This document shows, piece by piece, positions 1-9,021 of a stretch of DNA of 64,000 nucleotides. The notes below the pieces were generated by a model. The model saw nothing but the letters and a program-made list of their open reading frames with translations, was not told the DNA's origin and did not search any database. The stretch spans positions 1,984,001-2,048,000 of the forward strand of contig NZ_CP080521.1 in NCBI RefSeq assembly GCF_019468565.1, written 5' to 3'. Every line of letters begins with the position of its first letter. The stretch's first letter is position 1. This DNA is from Pseudonocardia sp. DSM 110487. GTDB lineage: Bacteria; Actinomycetota; Actinomycetes; Mycobacteriales; Pseudonocardiaceae. The translations under genes and the position numbers were made by a program.

Positions 1-561
1 GGTGGGGAACAGGTCGAGGCCCACCGCGAACACCATGAGCGCGATCAGCCCCAGCCAGAACGTGGGCACCGACCACAGCACGAGCGCCGTGCCGGTGGCC
101 ACCCGGTCGAACACGCTCCCGTGCCGCCACGCGGCCCGGCTGCCCAGCCACAGCCCGAGCGCCACCGAGACCACGAGTGCGGTGCCGGTGAGCAGCACGG
201 TCGGCCCGAGCCTGCCGAGGATGATCTCGGTGACCGGCCTGCTGTAGACGTAGGACGTGCCGAGGTCGCCGCGGGCCATGTCGGCCAGGTAGTCGACGAA
301 CTGCGCGGGCAGCGGCCGGTCCAGCCCGAACTCGGCACGTAGCCGGGCGAGCTGCTCGGGGTTGCCCGGCCGGTCCCGCGTCATCGTGCGGACCGGGTCG
401 CCGGGCAGCACGCGGAACAGGAAGAACCCGAGGACGACGATCAGCCCGACGCTCACCAGCCCGCCGCCGAGCGTCCGCAGCACGAACGCCGCGGTGCCGC
501 GGCCCCGGCGGGATGGCTCGGCGAGGTCGGCGGTCACCGCCGTCGTGGGCAGCTCACTCAT
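1..561 (-). CDS. Peptide/nickel-type ABC transporter permease (DppB-like), partial
   Basis: Inner-membrane permease of a peptide/nickel-type (Opp/Dpp/Nik) ABC importer. The frame is open from the ATG at 561 to the window edge, so the C-terminal part is missing. After about 28 cytoplasmic residues comes a first membrane segment, then the family's N-terminal pattern: RVLPGDPVR, a leucine-rich stretch with GLDRPLPAQF, and a GDLGTSYVYSRPV-type motif before the next membrane segments. It lies 47 bp downstream of the binding-protein gene on the same strand, so the two form an operon; the second permease and the ATPases should lie outside the window. The substrate cannot be read from this fragment. 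Confidence 0.85.
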   Translation of the reverse strand, partial: MSELPTTAVTADLAEPSRRGRGTAAFVLRTLGGGLVSVGLIVVLGFFLFRVLPGDPVRTMTRDRPGNPEQLARLRAEFGLDRPLPAQFVDYLADMARGDLGTSYVYSRPVTEIILGRLGPTVLLTGTALVVSVALGLWLGSRAAWRHGSVFDRVATGTALVLWSVPTFWLGLIALMVFAVGLDLFPT

Positions 562-608
562 GGCCCGGCCTCACCGGTGCTCACGACCAGGAATCGATCG
601 CTCATGTG

Positions 609-2408
609 TCATTCGCGCTCGTCGCGGCTGCGCCGCCGGTTGCGGGCTACGAGGAACGCCCCGCCGCCGAGCACGACCACCGCCGCGAGCACCCCGGCCA
701 CGACGCCGGCGGCGCCACCACCGGAGCCCGCTGCGGCCTGGTCGGCGGCCACCGGCCTGGCGCCGTAGTAGCCCCAGTAGCCGGTCTGGCCGGTGATGAC
801 CCCGCCGTCCTCCGGCTGGGTGACGAAGCCGGTGAACCGGTCGGCGCGGTACGCCTCCAGCATCGCGTCGTGGGTCAGCACGATCGCGTGCACGTCGTCG
901 TAGAGCATCGACTGCATCCGCCGCACGATCTCGCGCCGCTCGGTCTCGTCGATCGCGGCCTGCTGCGTGGCGTGGAGCTGGTCGTATGCGGGGTTGCAGT
1001 AGCCGGAGTCGCTCTCCGACGTCCCGTTGGCGGCGCAGGTCTGCTGGCCGAGCGTGGCGTCCGGGTCGGGGTTGACGCTCCAGCCGCTCACCGCGATGTC
1101 GAAGTTGCCTGCGACCGTGGCGTCGTCGACCTGGTTGGACGACATGATCTGCGGGGTGACGCCCACCCCGATCGCGGTGAACCAGCCGGCGAGGAACTCG
1201 AGCAGCTGCGGGTTGGTGGGCACCTGGTTCCCGGCGATCAGCCGGAGGGTGAGCGGCCTGCCGTCCGGGCCGGTGCGCACGCCGTCCGGGCCGGGGCGGT
1301 AGCCCGCCTCGTCGAGCAGGGCTCTCGCCCGCGCCGGGTCGTGGCCGCGGCGCTGGCCATCGGACGGCGTGAACGTCCAGTCCGGGTAGACCGGCGGGAT
1401 GATCCCGTACCCCGGTTCCGAATAGCCCTGCTTGACCCGCTCCACGACCGCACCGGCGTCGACGGCGTGGTGCAACGCCTTGCGCACCCGCACGTCGCGC
1501 AGGGCCGGGTGGCCGTCGCCGAAGGGCTGCCCGTCCACGCCGCTCGGGTGCGACCAGTTGAGCAGCAGCTCCGTGTAGCGCCGGTTGCGGCCCTCGTTGC
1601 GGCCGATCGCGGGGTTGCCATCCAGCGAGTCGAACTGGGCGGGGGTCAGGTCGCGCACCAGGTCGACGTCGCCCTTGAGCAGGCCTTGCACCGCGGCGTC
1701 GACGTTCTCGTAGCGGACGAACTGGAGCGAGTCGAGCAGCGGGCGGCCGCGCCAGAAGCGGTTGTTGGCGCTGAGCGTGACCGACTGCCCCTCCTGGTGA
1801 CCGGTGACGATGTACGGCCCGCTGCCCACCACCGGGAGCTCCTCGGCACCGGTGGCGGTGCCGATCTGCGCCACCCGCGAGGACCAGACGTGCTCGGGCA
1901 CGATCGGGATGTCGGTGGCGAGGATCGAGGCCTGCGGCTGCTTCGTGGTGATCGCCACGGTGCGGTCGTCGATGGCGGTGACCGCGGCGAAGTTGGTGAC
2001 GGCAGAGCCGTTCGCGTCCTGCGCCGCCGGGTTGGTCATGAGCTGGGTGTAGGTGAACGCCACGTCCCGTGCGGTGATCGGCGTTCCGTCCGACCACTGC
2101 GCATCACGGATCCGGAACGTCCAGGTGAGGCCGTCCGGCGAGGACTCCCAGCTCTCCGCGAGCCCGGGCTGCACCGCGTTGTCCGGCCCCACCATGGTGA
2201 GGTTCTCGTAGGTGAGGCGCATGACCTGCGTGGAGGACAGGAACACCGCGACGAACGGGTTGAGCGAGTCGATGTCCTGCGTGAGTGCGACCCGCAGCGT
2301 GGTGCCGCCCGGCGGTGGCTGGGCGTGCGCCACACCCGGCCCGCCGGCGGCGATCGTGGCCGCGAGCAGCGCGGCTCCCGCGCATGTTCCGAACGAGACC
2401 CTTCGCAT
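609..2408 (-). CDS. ABC transporter substrate-binding protein, SBP family 5, with C-terminal membrane anchor
   Basis: Extracytoplasmic solute receptor of an Opp/Dpp-type importer (599 aa). The start at 2408 (MRRVSFGTC) leads straight into a signal peptide ending near AHA; a start 14 codons upstream would spoil it. The mature part opens with TLRVALTQDIDSLNPF, typical of SBP_bac_5, and the fold runs to about residue 530. There is no lipobox cysteine after the signal. Instead the last ~40 residues hold a hydrophobic segment (GVVAGVLAAVVVLGGGAFLV) followed by RNRRR, so the receptor is probably tethered by a C-terminal helix. It is the promoter-proximal gene of the operon with the DppB-like permease. 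The ligand is not predictable. Confidence 0.88.
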   Translation of the reverse strand: MRRVSFGTCAGAALLAATIAAGGPGVAHAQPPPGGTTLRVALTQDIDSLNPFVAVFLSSTQVMRLTYENLTMVGPDNAVQPGLAESWESSPDGLTWTFRIRDAQWSDGTPITARDVAFTYTQLMTNPAAQDANGSAVTNFAAVTAIDDRTVAITTKQPQASILATDIPIVPEHVWSSRVAQIGTATGAEELPVVGSGPYIVTGHQEGQSVTLSANNRFWRGRPLLDSLQFVRYENVDAAVQGLLKGDVDLVRDLTPAQFDSLDGNPAIGRNEGRNRRYTELLLNWSHPSGVDGQPFGDGHPALRDVRVRKALHHAVDAGAVVERVKQGYSEPGYGIIPPVYPDWTFTPSDGQRRGHDPARARALLDEAGYRPGPDGVRTGPDGRPLTLRLIAGNQVPTNPQLLEFLAGWFTAIGVGVTPQIMSSNQVDDATVAGNFDIAVSGWSVNPDPDATLGQQTCAANGTSESDSGYCNPAYDQLHATQQAAIDETERREIVRRMQSMLYDDVHAIVLTHDAMLEAYRADRFTGFVTQPEDGGVITGQTGYWGYYGARPVAADQAAAGSGGGAAGVVAGVLAAVVVLGGGAFLVARNRRRSRDERE

Positions 2409-2488
2409 GGCTTCCCCCCGAAGATGCGCCGTTGCGGTGGGCCGAACCAATCATCGTCACGCCCTGGCGTCAATGGGTTACGGACAGC

Positions 2489-2494
2489 TAGCCT
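2489..2494 (+). promoter_or_regulatory. Probable -10 hexamer (TAGCCT) of the M20 peptidase gene
   Basis: TAGCCT ends 8 bp before the ATG at 2503, the spacing of a leaderless actinobacterial transcript. Prediction from pattern and spacing only. Confidence 0.4.
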
Positions 2495-2502
2495 GGGTGA
2501 TC

Positions 2503-3828
2503 ATGCAGGTGGTCGATCCGGCGCACGGCGTTGCCGACCTGTGCTCCGCGCTGGTGCGCATCGACACGACGAACCGGTCCCGCGGCGACGCGGTCGGCGA
2601 GCGGGAGGCGGCCGAGCTCGTCGCCAGGGTGCTCGCCGACGAGGCCGGGCTCGAGCCGGCGCTGCTCGAATCGGCCCCGCGGCGCACGAGCGTCGTGGCG
2701 CGCGTGGCCGGTCGCGATCCCGGGCTCGGCGCGCTGCTGGTGCACGGGCACCTCGACGTCGTGCCCGCCGACCCGGCCGGCTGGACGGTGCCGCCGTTCT
2801 CGGGGGCGGTGCGGGACGGCTACGTGTGGGGCCGCGGCGCGGTGGACATGAAGGACGCCTGCGCCAGCGTGCTGGCGGTGCTGCGCTCGTGGCCGGCTCG
2901 CGGCGTGCGTCCCCGCCGGGACGTGGTGGTCGCGTTCGTCGCGGACGAGGAGACCGGGGGCGCCTACGGCGCCGAGTGGCTGGTGGCGCAGCACCGGGGA
3001 CTGTTCGACGGGTGCGCTGCCGCCATCGGTGAGGGAGGTGGGTTCCCGCATCCGGCGGGCGGGGTGCGGTTCTACCCCGTCGGCACGGCCGAGCGGGGCA
3101 CCCTGCACCTGCGGCTGACCGCCACCGGGCGGGGCGGGCACGGCTCGCGGCCGAACCCGGACAACGCCGTCGTCGCGCTGGTCGAGGCGCTCGCCCGGGT
3201 GGCAGCGCACCGGTTCCCGGTGCGGCTCACGCCGACCGTCTGCGAGTACCTCCTGCGCACGGCGGAGGCCGTGGGCGTGCCCGCGGAGCTGGATTCCGAC
3301 GCCGGCGTGGACGCGACGATCGCGCGGCTGGGCCATGCGGGCCGGCTGGCGGCCGGGGTGGTGCGTCACACGATGACGCCCACGGCGCTGGCCGCGGGCG
3401 GCGCCGTGAACGTGATCCCGCCGGTGGCCACGGCGATGGTGGACACGCGGGTGCTGCCCGGCGGGTTGGACGAGGTGATCGCGGTGCTGCGCGAGCTCCT
3501 CGGTCCACGGGTGCGGCACGAGGTCGTCGTGCAGGCCGATCCGGTGCAGGCGCCGTTCGACTCGCCGTGGTTCGCGGCGATGGCCGATGCGCTGCGGGCG
3601 GGCGATCCGCACGCCGTTGTCGTGCCGTACTGCCTAGGCGGGGGCACCGACGCGAAGGCGTTCTCCGCGCTCGGGATCCCGTGCTACGGATTCGCCCCGC
3701 TGGGGCCTGCCCCGGACGGGGACGGCTACGACCACCGAGCGATGGCGCACGCCGTGGACGAGCGGGTGCCGATCAGCGGTCTGGAGTTCGGCGCGCGGGT
3801 GCTCGACCGCTTCCTGCTGCAGGTCTGA
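2503..3828 (+). CDS. M20 family metallopeptidase (DapE/ArgE/CPG2-like)
   Basis: Zinc-dependent amidohydrolase/peptidase of the M20 family, 441 aa, cytoplasmic (no signal). Metal-site motifs are intact: HGHLDVVP (His83, Asp85), GRGAVDMKD (Asp115) and ADEETGG with catalytic Glu149 and metal-binding Glu150. The dimerisation domain follows around residues 200-320 (GHGSRPNPDNAV), and the C-terminal GGGTDAKAF motif supplies further active-site residues. The ATG at 2503 is chosen because a TAGCCT -10 box lies directly upstream; an in-frame GTG sits 6 bp earlier, and the longer open frame reaches back over the neighbour's signal peptide. It is divergent from the peptide importer, which suggests, but does not show, a role in trimming imported peptides or acylated amino acids. 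Confidence 0.87.
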   Translation: MQVVDPAHGVADLCSALVRIDTTNRSRGDAVGEREAAELVARVLADEAGLEPALLESAPRRTSVVARVAGRDPGLGALLVHGHLDVVPADPAGWTVPPFSGAVRDGYVWGRGAVDMKDACASVLAVLRSWPARGVRPRRDVVVAFVADEETGGAYGAEWLVAQHRGLFDGCAAAIGEGGGFPHPAGGVRFYPVGTAERGTLHLRLTATGRGGHGSRPNPDNAVVALVEALARVAAHRFPVRLTPTVCEYLLRTAEAVGVPAELDSDAGVDATIARLGHAGRLAAGVVRHTMTPTALAAGGAVNVIPPVATAMVDTRVLPGGLDEVIAVLRELLGPRVRHEVVVQADPVQAPFDSPWFAAMADALRAGDPHAVVVPYCLGGGTDAKAFSALGIPCYGFAPLGPAPDGDGYDHRAMAHAVDERVPISGLEFGARVLDRFLLQV

Positions 3829-4185
3829 CCCATCTGTGAGAGGACCCACGGAGCGGCCATGGCCGGGCGGAGCGGGATGATCGGTAGGGTGGTCTTCGGG
3901 AGCCCCCGGCCCGGATTGTCCGCTTCTGCGGTGCGCACCGGTTATTTTCGCGGGGCTGGGAACGACGATCGGGCCGTTCCGGGTACCTCACGGGCGAGGG
4001 CGCGCATGGCCCGTCCGCTGAGCGAAGCTTGCGCAGCGAACAGACGACGCTGAGCGAAGCTCGCGCAGCGAACAGACGACGCTGAGCGGAGACTGCACAG
4101 CGCACCGACGACGCTGAGCGAAGCCCGCCCAGCGAACCGACATCGCCGAGCGGGGTCTCGGCGTGGCCGACCGGGAGGAGACCGC
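3829..4185. other. Non-coding spacer upstream of the Mrp operon
   Basis: No credible gene. The right half is occupied by four tandem 32-bp units (see 4017-4144). A GGAGGAG ribosome-binding site at about 4172-4178 serves the GTG start of mrpA at 4186. Confidence 0.6.
4017..4144 (+). repeat. Four tandem 32-bp repeats
   Basis: Units start at 4017, 4049, 4081 and 4113. Each begins GCTGAGCG, has the core AGCGAAGC-N-TGCGCAGCGAAC or a variant, and ends in GAC or ATC; a decayed fifth start (GCCGAGCGG) follows. The units abut without spacers, so this is not a CRISPR. The core resembles the GAGCGAGCTTGCGAGCGAAC motif of the 77-bp repeats at 31888. Confidence 0.85.
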
Positions 4186-6522
4186 GTGCTCGCTCTCGTG
4201 GCGGCGCACCTCGTGGTCGCGGGACTGCTGCCACTCGTGTCGGCGCGCAGCACGCGGGCGGCGTTCGGCGTGGCGGCGGTGCTGCCCGCGGCCACGCTGC
4301 TGTGGGCGCTGGCGAACGCGGGTCCTGCGCTCGCAGGCGGTCTCGACGAGACCACGGCCTGGTCGCCCGCGCTCGGCCTCGAGCTGTCCTTCCGGCTCGA
4401 CGCACTCGGGCTCGCGATGATCGTGCTGGTGTCCGGGATCGGCGCGGTGATCCTCGCCTACTGCATCGGCTACTTCGGGTCCGCCTCCCCGGCCGCCACG
4501 CGCTCCGCGGCTCTGCTGCTCGCGTTCGCGGGCGCGATGCTCGGCCTCGTACTCGCCGACGACCTGCTCACGTTGTACGTGTTCTGGGAGCTCACGTCGA
4601 TCGCCTCGTTCCTGCTGGTCGGGCAGGGCGGCGAGAAGCGCGAGGAGCGAAGGGCGGCCGTGCAGGCGCTGCTCGTCACGGTCTTCGGGGGCCTGACGAT
4701 GCTGCTCGGCTTCGTGCTGCTCGGTGAGGCGGCGGGCACCTACCGGATCTCGGAGATCCTCGCCGACCCGCCCCGTGGCGGCCTCGTCACCGCCGCGCTG
4801 CCGCTGATCCTGCTCGGGGCGTTCACGAAGTCGGCGCAGCTGCCGTTCCACCCGTGGCTCCCCGCCGCGATGGTGGCGCCCACACCGGTGAGCGCGTACC
4901 TGCACGCGGCGTCGATGGTGAAGGCGGGCGTCTACCTGGTGGCCCGGCTCTCGCCCGCGTTCGCCGACCTCGCGGTGTGGACGGTGCCGGTGCTCGTCGC
5001 CGGGGTGGGCACCATGCTCGTCGGCGGCTGGCGGGCCCTCTCCGCCACCGACCTCAAGCGGCTGCTCGCGTTCGGCACGGTGAGCCAGCTCGGGTTCCTG
5101 ATGGTGCTCTTCGGTGCGGGCGGGCGAGTGGCCGCGATGGCCGGCATCGCGATGCTGCTCGCGCACGGCATGTTCAAGGCCACCCTGTTCCTCACGGTCG
5201 GTGCCGTCGACCACGCCACCGGCACGCGTGACGTGCGTGAACTGTCCGGCGTCGGCCGCGCCATGCCCGGCCTCGCCGTGGCAGGGGCGCTCGCGGCCGC
5301 GTCGATGGCCGGGCTGCCGCCGCTGATCGGCTTCGTCGGCAAGGAGGCGGCGTTCGAGGCGTTCCTGCACGGCACCGTGGAGAACTGGGCCGTCGCGGGC
5401 GGGCTGCTGTTGGGCTCGGTGCTCACCGTCGCCTACAGCGCGCGCTTCCTCTGGGGAGCGTTCGCCCGCAAGCCCGGCCGGGACGCCACGCCCGTGCACG
5501 GCCTCGGCCCCGCGCTGACCGTGCCGATCTGGCTGTGCGCCGCCGCCGGTCCAGTGCTCGGGATCGCGACACCGATCGTCGACGCCGAGGCGGCGAGCTA
5601 CGCCGCGGCGCTCCCCGGTGACCCCGGCTACCACCTCGCGCTCTGGCACGGGTTCGGACTCCCGCTGCTGTTCTCCGCGATCGCGGTGGCCTGCGGGCTC
5701 GCGCTGCACGTCGCCCGCGCCCGGCTGACGGCGCTCGCGGATCGCAGCCCGCTCGATGCCCAGCGCGCGTACGAGAAGGCGATCGCGGGCATCGGCCGGG
5801 TGGCGGTCGGCATCACGGGCCGGCTGCAGGTCGGCTCCTCGCCCGCCTACCTGGCCACGATTCTCGTGACGTTCGTGCTGCTCCCGGGCGTGGCCACGGT
5901 GCTGGCGGGCGCGTGGCCCACGTCGGTGCCGCTCTACCACGACGTGATCCAGGTTCCGCTCGCGATCGTGGTGGTGATCGCGGCGCTCGCCGTCACAAGG
6001 GCACGGCGGCGGTTCACCGCCGTACTGCTCGTCGGTGTGATCGGCTACGGCGTCGGTGGCCTGTTCATCGTCGACGGCGCGCCGGACCTCGCGCTCGCCC
6101 AGTTCCTCGTCGAGACGCTCTCGCTGGTCGCGTTCGTGTTCGTGCTGCGCAGGCTGCCCGCCCACTTCACCGAGACCCGCCCGTCGCGGCGGATCCGCGT
6201 GCCGAAGGCGCTGCTCGGAGCGGTCGCCGGGTTCGCGGTGGCGGTCTTCGCGCTCGTGCTCTCCGCGGCGCGCACCGAGCCTGCCACCACGAGCGCCGAG
6301 CTCGCCCGGCTGGCACCGGAGGCAGGCGCCACCAACGTGATCAGCGCGATCCTCGTCGACTTCCGGGCACTCGACACCGTGGGGGAGATCGGCGTGCTGT
6401 TCGTCGCCGCGGCAGGGGTGGCGAGCCTCGTGCTGGCCACCCGCCACGACCGGCGGCGGCGCGGAGCACCGGTGGAGAGCGGGCAGAGCACGCCCCGCCA
6501 CGAGGAGGACGTGCTCGGATGA
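4186..6522 (+). CDS. mrpA: Na+/H+ antiporter subunit A
   Basis: Large subunit of the Mrp/Mnh cation:proton antiporter (778 aa), related to NuoL. The N-terminal two thirds form the proton-channel-like membrane domain: LYVFWELTSIASFLLVG with the conserved helix-5 Glu, the FTKSAQLPFHPWLPAAM loop, and GTVSQLGF. The C-terminal ~220 residues match the MrpA-specific/DUF4040 region (GVGGLFIVDGAPDLALAQF) and an MrpE-like tail (TVGEIGVLF). Its length is near the usual ~800 aa. The GTG start at 4186 is preceded by GGAGGAG. Its stop overlaps the next start as ATGA. First gene of a complete A-to-G operon for sodium extrusion and alkaline pH tolerance. Confidence 0.95.
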   Translation: MLALVAAHLVVAGLLPLVSARSTRAAFGVAAVLPAATLLWALANAGPALAGGLDETTAWSPALGLELSFRLDALGLAMIVLVSGIGAVILAYCIGYFGSASPAATRSAALLLAFAGAMLGLVLADDLLTLYVFWELTSIASFLLVGQGGEKREERRAAVQALLVTVFGGLTMLLGFVLLGEAAGTYRISEILADPPRGGLVTAALPLILLGAFTKSAQLPFHPWLPAAMVAPTPVSAYLHAASMVKAGVYLVARLSPAFADLAVWTVPVLVAGVGTMLVGGWRALSATDLKRLLAFGTVSQLGFLMVLFGAGGRVAAMAGIAMLLAHGMFKATLFLTVGAVDHATGTRDVRELSGVGRAMPGLAVAGALAAASMAGLPPLIGFVGKEAAFEAFLHGTVENWAVAGGLLLGSVLTVAYSARFLWGAFARKPGRDATPVHGLGPALTVPIWLCAAAGPVLGIATPIVDAEAASYAAALPGDPGYHLALWHGFGLPLLFSAIAVACGLALHVARARLTALADRSPLDAQRAYEKAIAGIGRVAVGITGRLQVGSSPAYLATILVTFVLLPGVATVLAGAWPTSVPLYHDVIQVPLAIVVVIAALAVTRARRRFTAVLLVGVIGYGVGGLFIVDGAPDLALAQFLVETLSLVAFVFVLRRLPAHFTETRPSRRIRVPKALLGAVAGFAVAVFALVLSAARTEPATTSAELARLAPEAGATNVISAILVDFRALDTVGEIGVLFVAAAGVASLVLATRHDRRRRGAPVESGQSTPRHEEDVLG

Positions 6523-7034
6523 CCAAACCGTTCGAGGAATGGGACCGGCCCCGCCAGGCGTGGATGCTCTCCGGCGACTGCCGCGGCGTCCGCCAGCGCA
6601 CGCTGCTGCTGGAGATGACCACCCGGGCGCTCTTTCCCACGGTGCTGGTGTTCTCGGTGTACCTGCTGCTCGTCGGGCACTACGGGCCGGGCGGCGGATT
6701 CGCGGCCGGGCTCGTGGCGGGCCTCGCGTTCGTCCTGCGCTACATCGCGGGCGGCAGCGACGTCGCCGTGCGCGTCCGCCCGCCCGTGCTCATCGGGCTC
6801 GGGCTCACCGTCGCCCTGCTCACCGCGCTGGCGCCCACCCTCGTCGGTGCTCCGGTGCTCGCCACCACCAAGCTCGCGCTCGACCTGCCGCTCGTCGGGC
6901 ACGTCGAGACCCAGACCAGCGTGTTCCTCGACGTCGGCGTGTACCTGCTGATCGTCGGTGTCGTGCTCGACCTGCTGCGCTCGCTCGGCGCCGGGATCGA
7001 GCGCGACATGCGCGACGCGGGGGAGCCCCGATGA
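6519..7034 (+). CDS. mrpB: Na+/H+ antiporter subunit B
   Basis: Integral membrane subunit of the Mrp complex (171 aa). About 30 residues of soluble N terminus precede the MnhB domain, recognisable from LLLEMTTRALFPTVLVFSVY and the glycine-rich HYGPGGGFAAGLVAGLAF helix pair; two further helices follow. The ATG at 6519 overlaps the mrpA stop by four bases and the gene ends in another ATGA overlap with subunit C, so translation is probably coupled. Confidence 0.93.
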   Translation: MTKPFEEWDRPRQAWMLSGDCRGVRQRTLLLEMTTRALFPTVLVFSVYLLLVGHYGPGGGFAAGLVAGLAFVLRYIAGGSDVAVRVRPPVLIGLGLTVALLTALAPTLVGAPVLATTKLALDLPLVGHVETQTSVFLDVGVYLLIVGVVLDLLRSLGAGIERDMRDAGEPR

Positions 7035-7498
7035 CGACCGTCAACCTCGTGATGGCCGCCACCGTCGGCGTGCTCTACGGCACCGGTTTCACGCTGCTGC
7101 TGTCGCGCTCGCTCATGCGGGTGCTGATCGGCGTCGTCGTGCTGGGGCACGGCACCAACCTGCTCCTGCAGCTGGCGGGCGGGCCGCCGGGCAGGCCACC
7201 GATCCTGGGCGCGGCGTCGCCCGATGAGTTCACCGACGCCCTGCCGCAGGCGCTCGCCCTCACCGCGGTCGTGATCACCTTCGCGCTCACGACGTTCCTG
7301 CTCGCGCTCGGCTACCGCTCCTACGTCCTCGTCGGCCACGACGAGGTGCAGGACGACGTCGAGGACCGGCGGATCGCGCGGCAGAAGACGCCGTCCGCGC
7401 CGCTCGAGGACGACGGTGAGGACGAGGCGGATCCCCTCGCACCCGCCGAGCGCGCCGACGAGCACGTGGAGGCCGAGGCAAGGAGGGATGCCCCGTGA
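7031..7498 (+). CDS. mrpC: Na+/H+ antiporter subunit C
   Basis: Small NuoK-like subunit of the Mrp antiporter (155 aa). Three membrane helices occupy residues 1 to ~100, with the NuoK-type pattern LIGVVVLGHGTNLLL and ALPQALALTAVVITFA. The ~45-residue C-terminal tail is strongly acidic (EDDGEDEADP) and presumably cytoplasmic; an acidic extension of this kind is common in actinobacterial homologues. It overlaps mrpB by ATGA and mrpD by GTGA. Confidence 0.93.
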   Translation: MTTVNLVMAATVGVLYGTGFTLLLSRSLMRVLIGVVVLGHGTNLLLQLAGGPPGRPPILGAASPDEFTDALPQALALTAVVITFALTTFLLALGYRSYVLVGHDEVQDDVEDRRIARQKTPSAPLEDDGEDEADPLAPAERADEHVEAEARRDAP

Positions 7499-9021
7499 GT
7501 GCCCTTCTGCCGCTCCCCGTGCTGCTGCCGATGCTCGGGGCGGCGCTCTCGATCGTCGGCAGCCGGTCGGCGTGGCTGCAGCGCGTCGTCGGGATCGTCG
7601 TCCTCGCGGCCGTTGCCGTGTTGGCCGCCGTGCTGCTCGTCGCCGCCGACCGGCAGGGCCCGATCGTCGCCGAGCTCGGCGGCTGGCCCGCGCCCGTCGG
7701 GATCGCGCTCGTGGCCGATCGGCTCTCCGCGCTGCTGCTGCTCGTGTCCACGCTGGTCACGCTCGCCGTGCTCGTCTACGCGATCGACCAGCGCATCGCC
7801 GACTACGGCAGCGCCACCGCCAGCACCACGTTCCACCCGATGTACCTCATGCTGTGCGCCGGGGTGTCGCTCGCCTACCTCACCGGCGACCTGTTCACGC
7901 TGTTCGTGGCGTTCGAGCTGATGCTCACCGCGTCCTACGTCCTGATCACCCGGCGGACCGGCGCCAACCGGATCCGGGCGGGGATGACGTACGTGACGGT
8001 CAGCCTGCTGTCGTCGCTGCTGTTCCTCACGGCCGTGGCGATGGTCTACGCCGCCACCGGCACCGTGAACCTCGCCGACCTCGCGGGCCGGGTGGGGGAG
8101 CTGCCACCCGGGCTCCAGACGGTGCTGGCGTTGATGCTGCTCGTCGTCTTCGGGATCAAGGCGGCGATCGTGCCGCTGCACTCATGGCTGCCCGACAGCT
8201 ACCCGAACGCGCCCGGACCGGTGGCGGCGCTCTTCGCGGGGCTGCTCACGAAGGTCAGCTTCTACGCGCTGCTGCGCACCCAGACGCTGCTCTTCCCGCG
8301 CGAGGAGCCGTGGACCCTCATGCTCGTGCTGTCGGTCGCCACGATGCTCGTGGGCGTCGTCGGCGCGCTCGCGCAGAACGACCTCAACCGGCTGCTGTCG
8401 TTCCTGCTGGTCAGCCACATCGGGTTCCTGCTATACGGGCTCGCGGTTTTCGACGCGGCCGGTGTGTCCGGTGCGGCCCTCTACGCCGCGCACCACATCA
8501 CGGTGCTCGCCACGCTCTTCCTGGTGAGCGGGCTCATCACCCGGCGCACCGGAACGGTGGCGCTGGACCGGATGGGTGGCCTGCTACGCACATCACCTGG
8601 CCTCGCGATCCTGTTCGCCATCCCCGCCCTGACGCTCGCCGGGGTGCCACCGACGGCCGGGTTCGTCGCCAAGCTCGCGCTCCTGCAGGCCGGCGCGGCG
8701 AGCGGGCCCGCCGAGCGGGCCGTGGCCGGCGTCGTGATCGTCGCGAGCCTGCTCACCCTCTACGCGCTGGTCCGCGTGTGGGTGCGTGTGTTCTGGGGCG
8801 AGCCGCAGCCTCCGGTGCCCGACGTCGACCCCACCGACGAGGTGCTCGTCGGCACGGCGCGCACGTCCGTGCCGATGTACGCGGCCACCGCCGGGCTCAT
8901 CGCGGTGAGCCTCGCGATCGCGGCCTTCGCGGGCCCCCTCGCCGGCGTGACCGAGCGGGCCGGCGTGGACCTGCTCGACCGCGAGCCCTACCGCATCGCC
9001 GTGCTCGGGGAGGGACCGTGA
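7495..9021 (+). CDS. mrpD: Na+/H+ antiporter subunit D
   Basis: Second NuoM/N-like proton-translocating subunit of the Mrp complex (508 aa, about 14 membrane helices). Key features are LFTLFVAFELMLTASYVLI with the conserved membrane Glu, the lysine-bearing GIKAAIVPLHSWLPDSYP loop and FLLVSHIGF in the discontinuous-helix region. The GTG at 7495 overlaps the mrpC stop (GTGA), which fixes the start; the stop overlaps mrpE in the same way. Confidence 0.95.
   Translation: MSALLPLPVLLPMLGAALSIVGSRSAWLQRVVGIVVLAAVAVLAAVLLVAADRQGPIVAELGGWPAPVGIALVADRLSALLLLVSTLVTLAVLVYAIDQRIADYGSATASTTFHPMYLMLCAGVSLAYLTGDLFTLFVAFELMLTASYVLITRRTGANRIRAGMTYVTVSLLSSLLFLTAVAMVYAATGTVNLADLAGRVGELPPGLQTVLALMLLVVFGIKAAIVPLHSWLPDSYPNAPGPVAALFAGLLTKVSFYALLRTQTLLFPREEPWTLMLVLSVATMLVGVVGALAQNDLNRLLSFLLVSHIGFLLYGLAVFDAAGVSGAALYAAHHITVLATLFLVSGLITRRTGTVALDRMGGLLRTSPGLAILFAIPALTLAGVPPTAGFVAKLALLQAGAASGPAERAVAGVVIVASLLTLYALVRVWVRVFWGEPQPPVPDVDPTDEVLVGTARTSVPMYAATAGLIAVSLAIAAFAGPLAGVTERAGVDLLDREPYRIAVLGEGP

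Noticed and set aside
513..3032. 839-codon plus-strand frame over the SBP gene
   Set aside because: Shadow frame lacking any family motif; the real genes on both strands are clear.
4017..4144. Possible CRISPR array
   Set aside because: The 32-bp units abut without variable spacers, and no cas gene is present.
3988..6501. 837-codon minus-strand frame under mrpA
   Set aside because: Arg/His/Glu-rich shadow of a GC-rich gene; the plus strand encodes an unmistakable MrpA.
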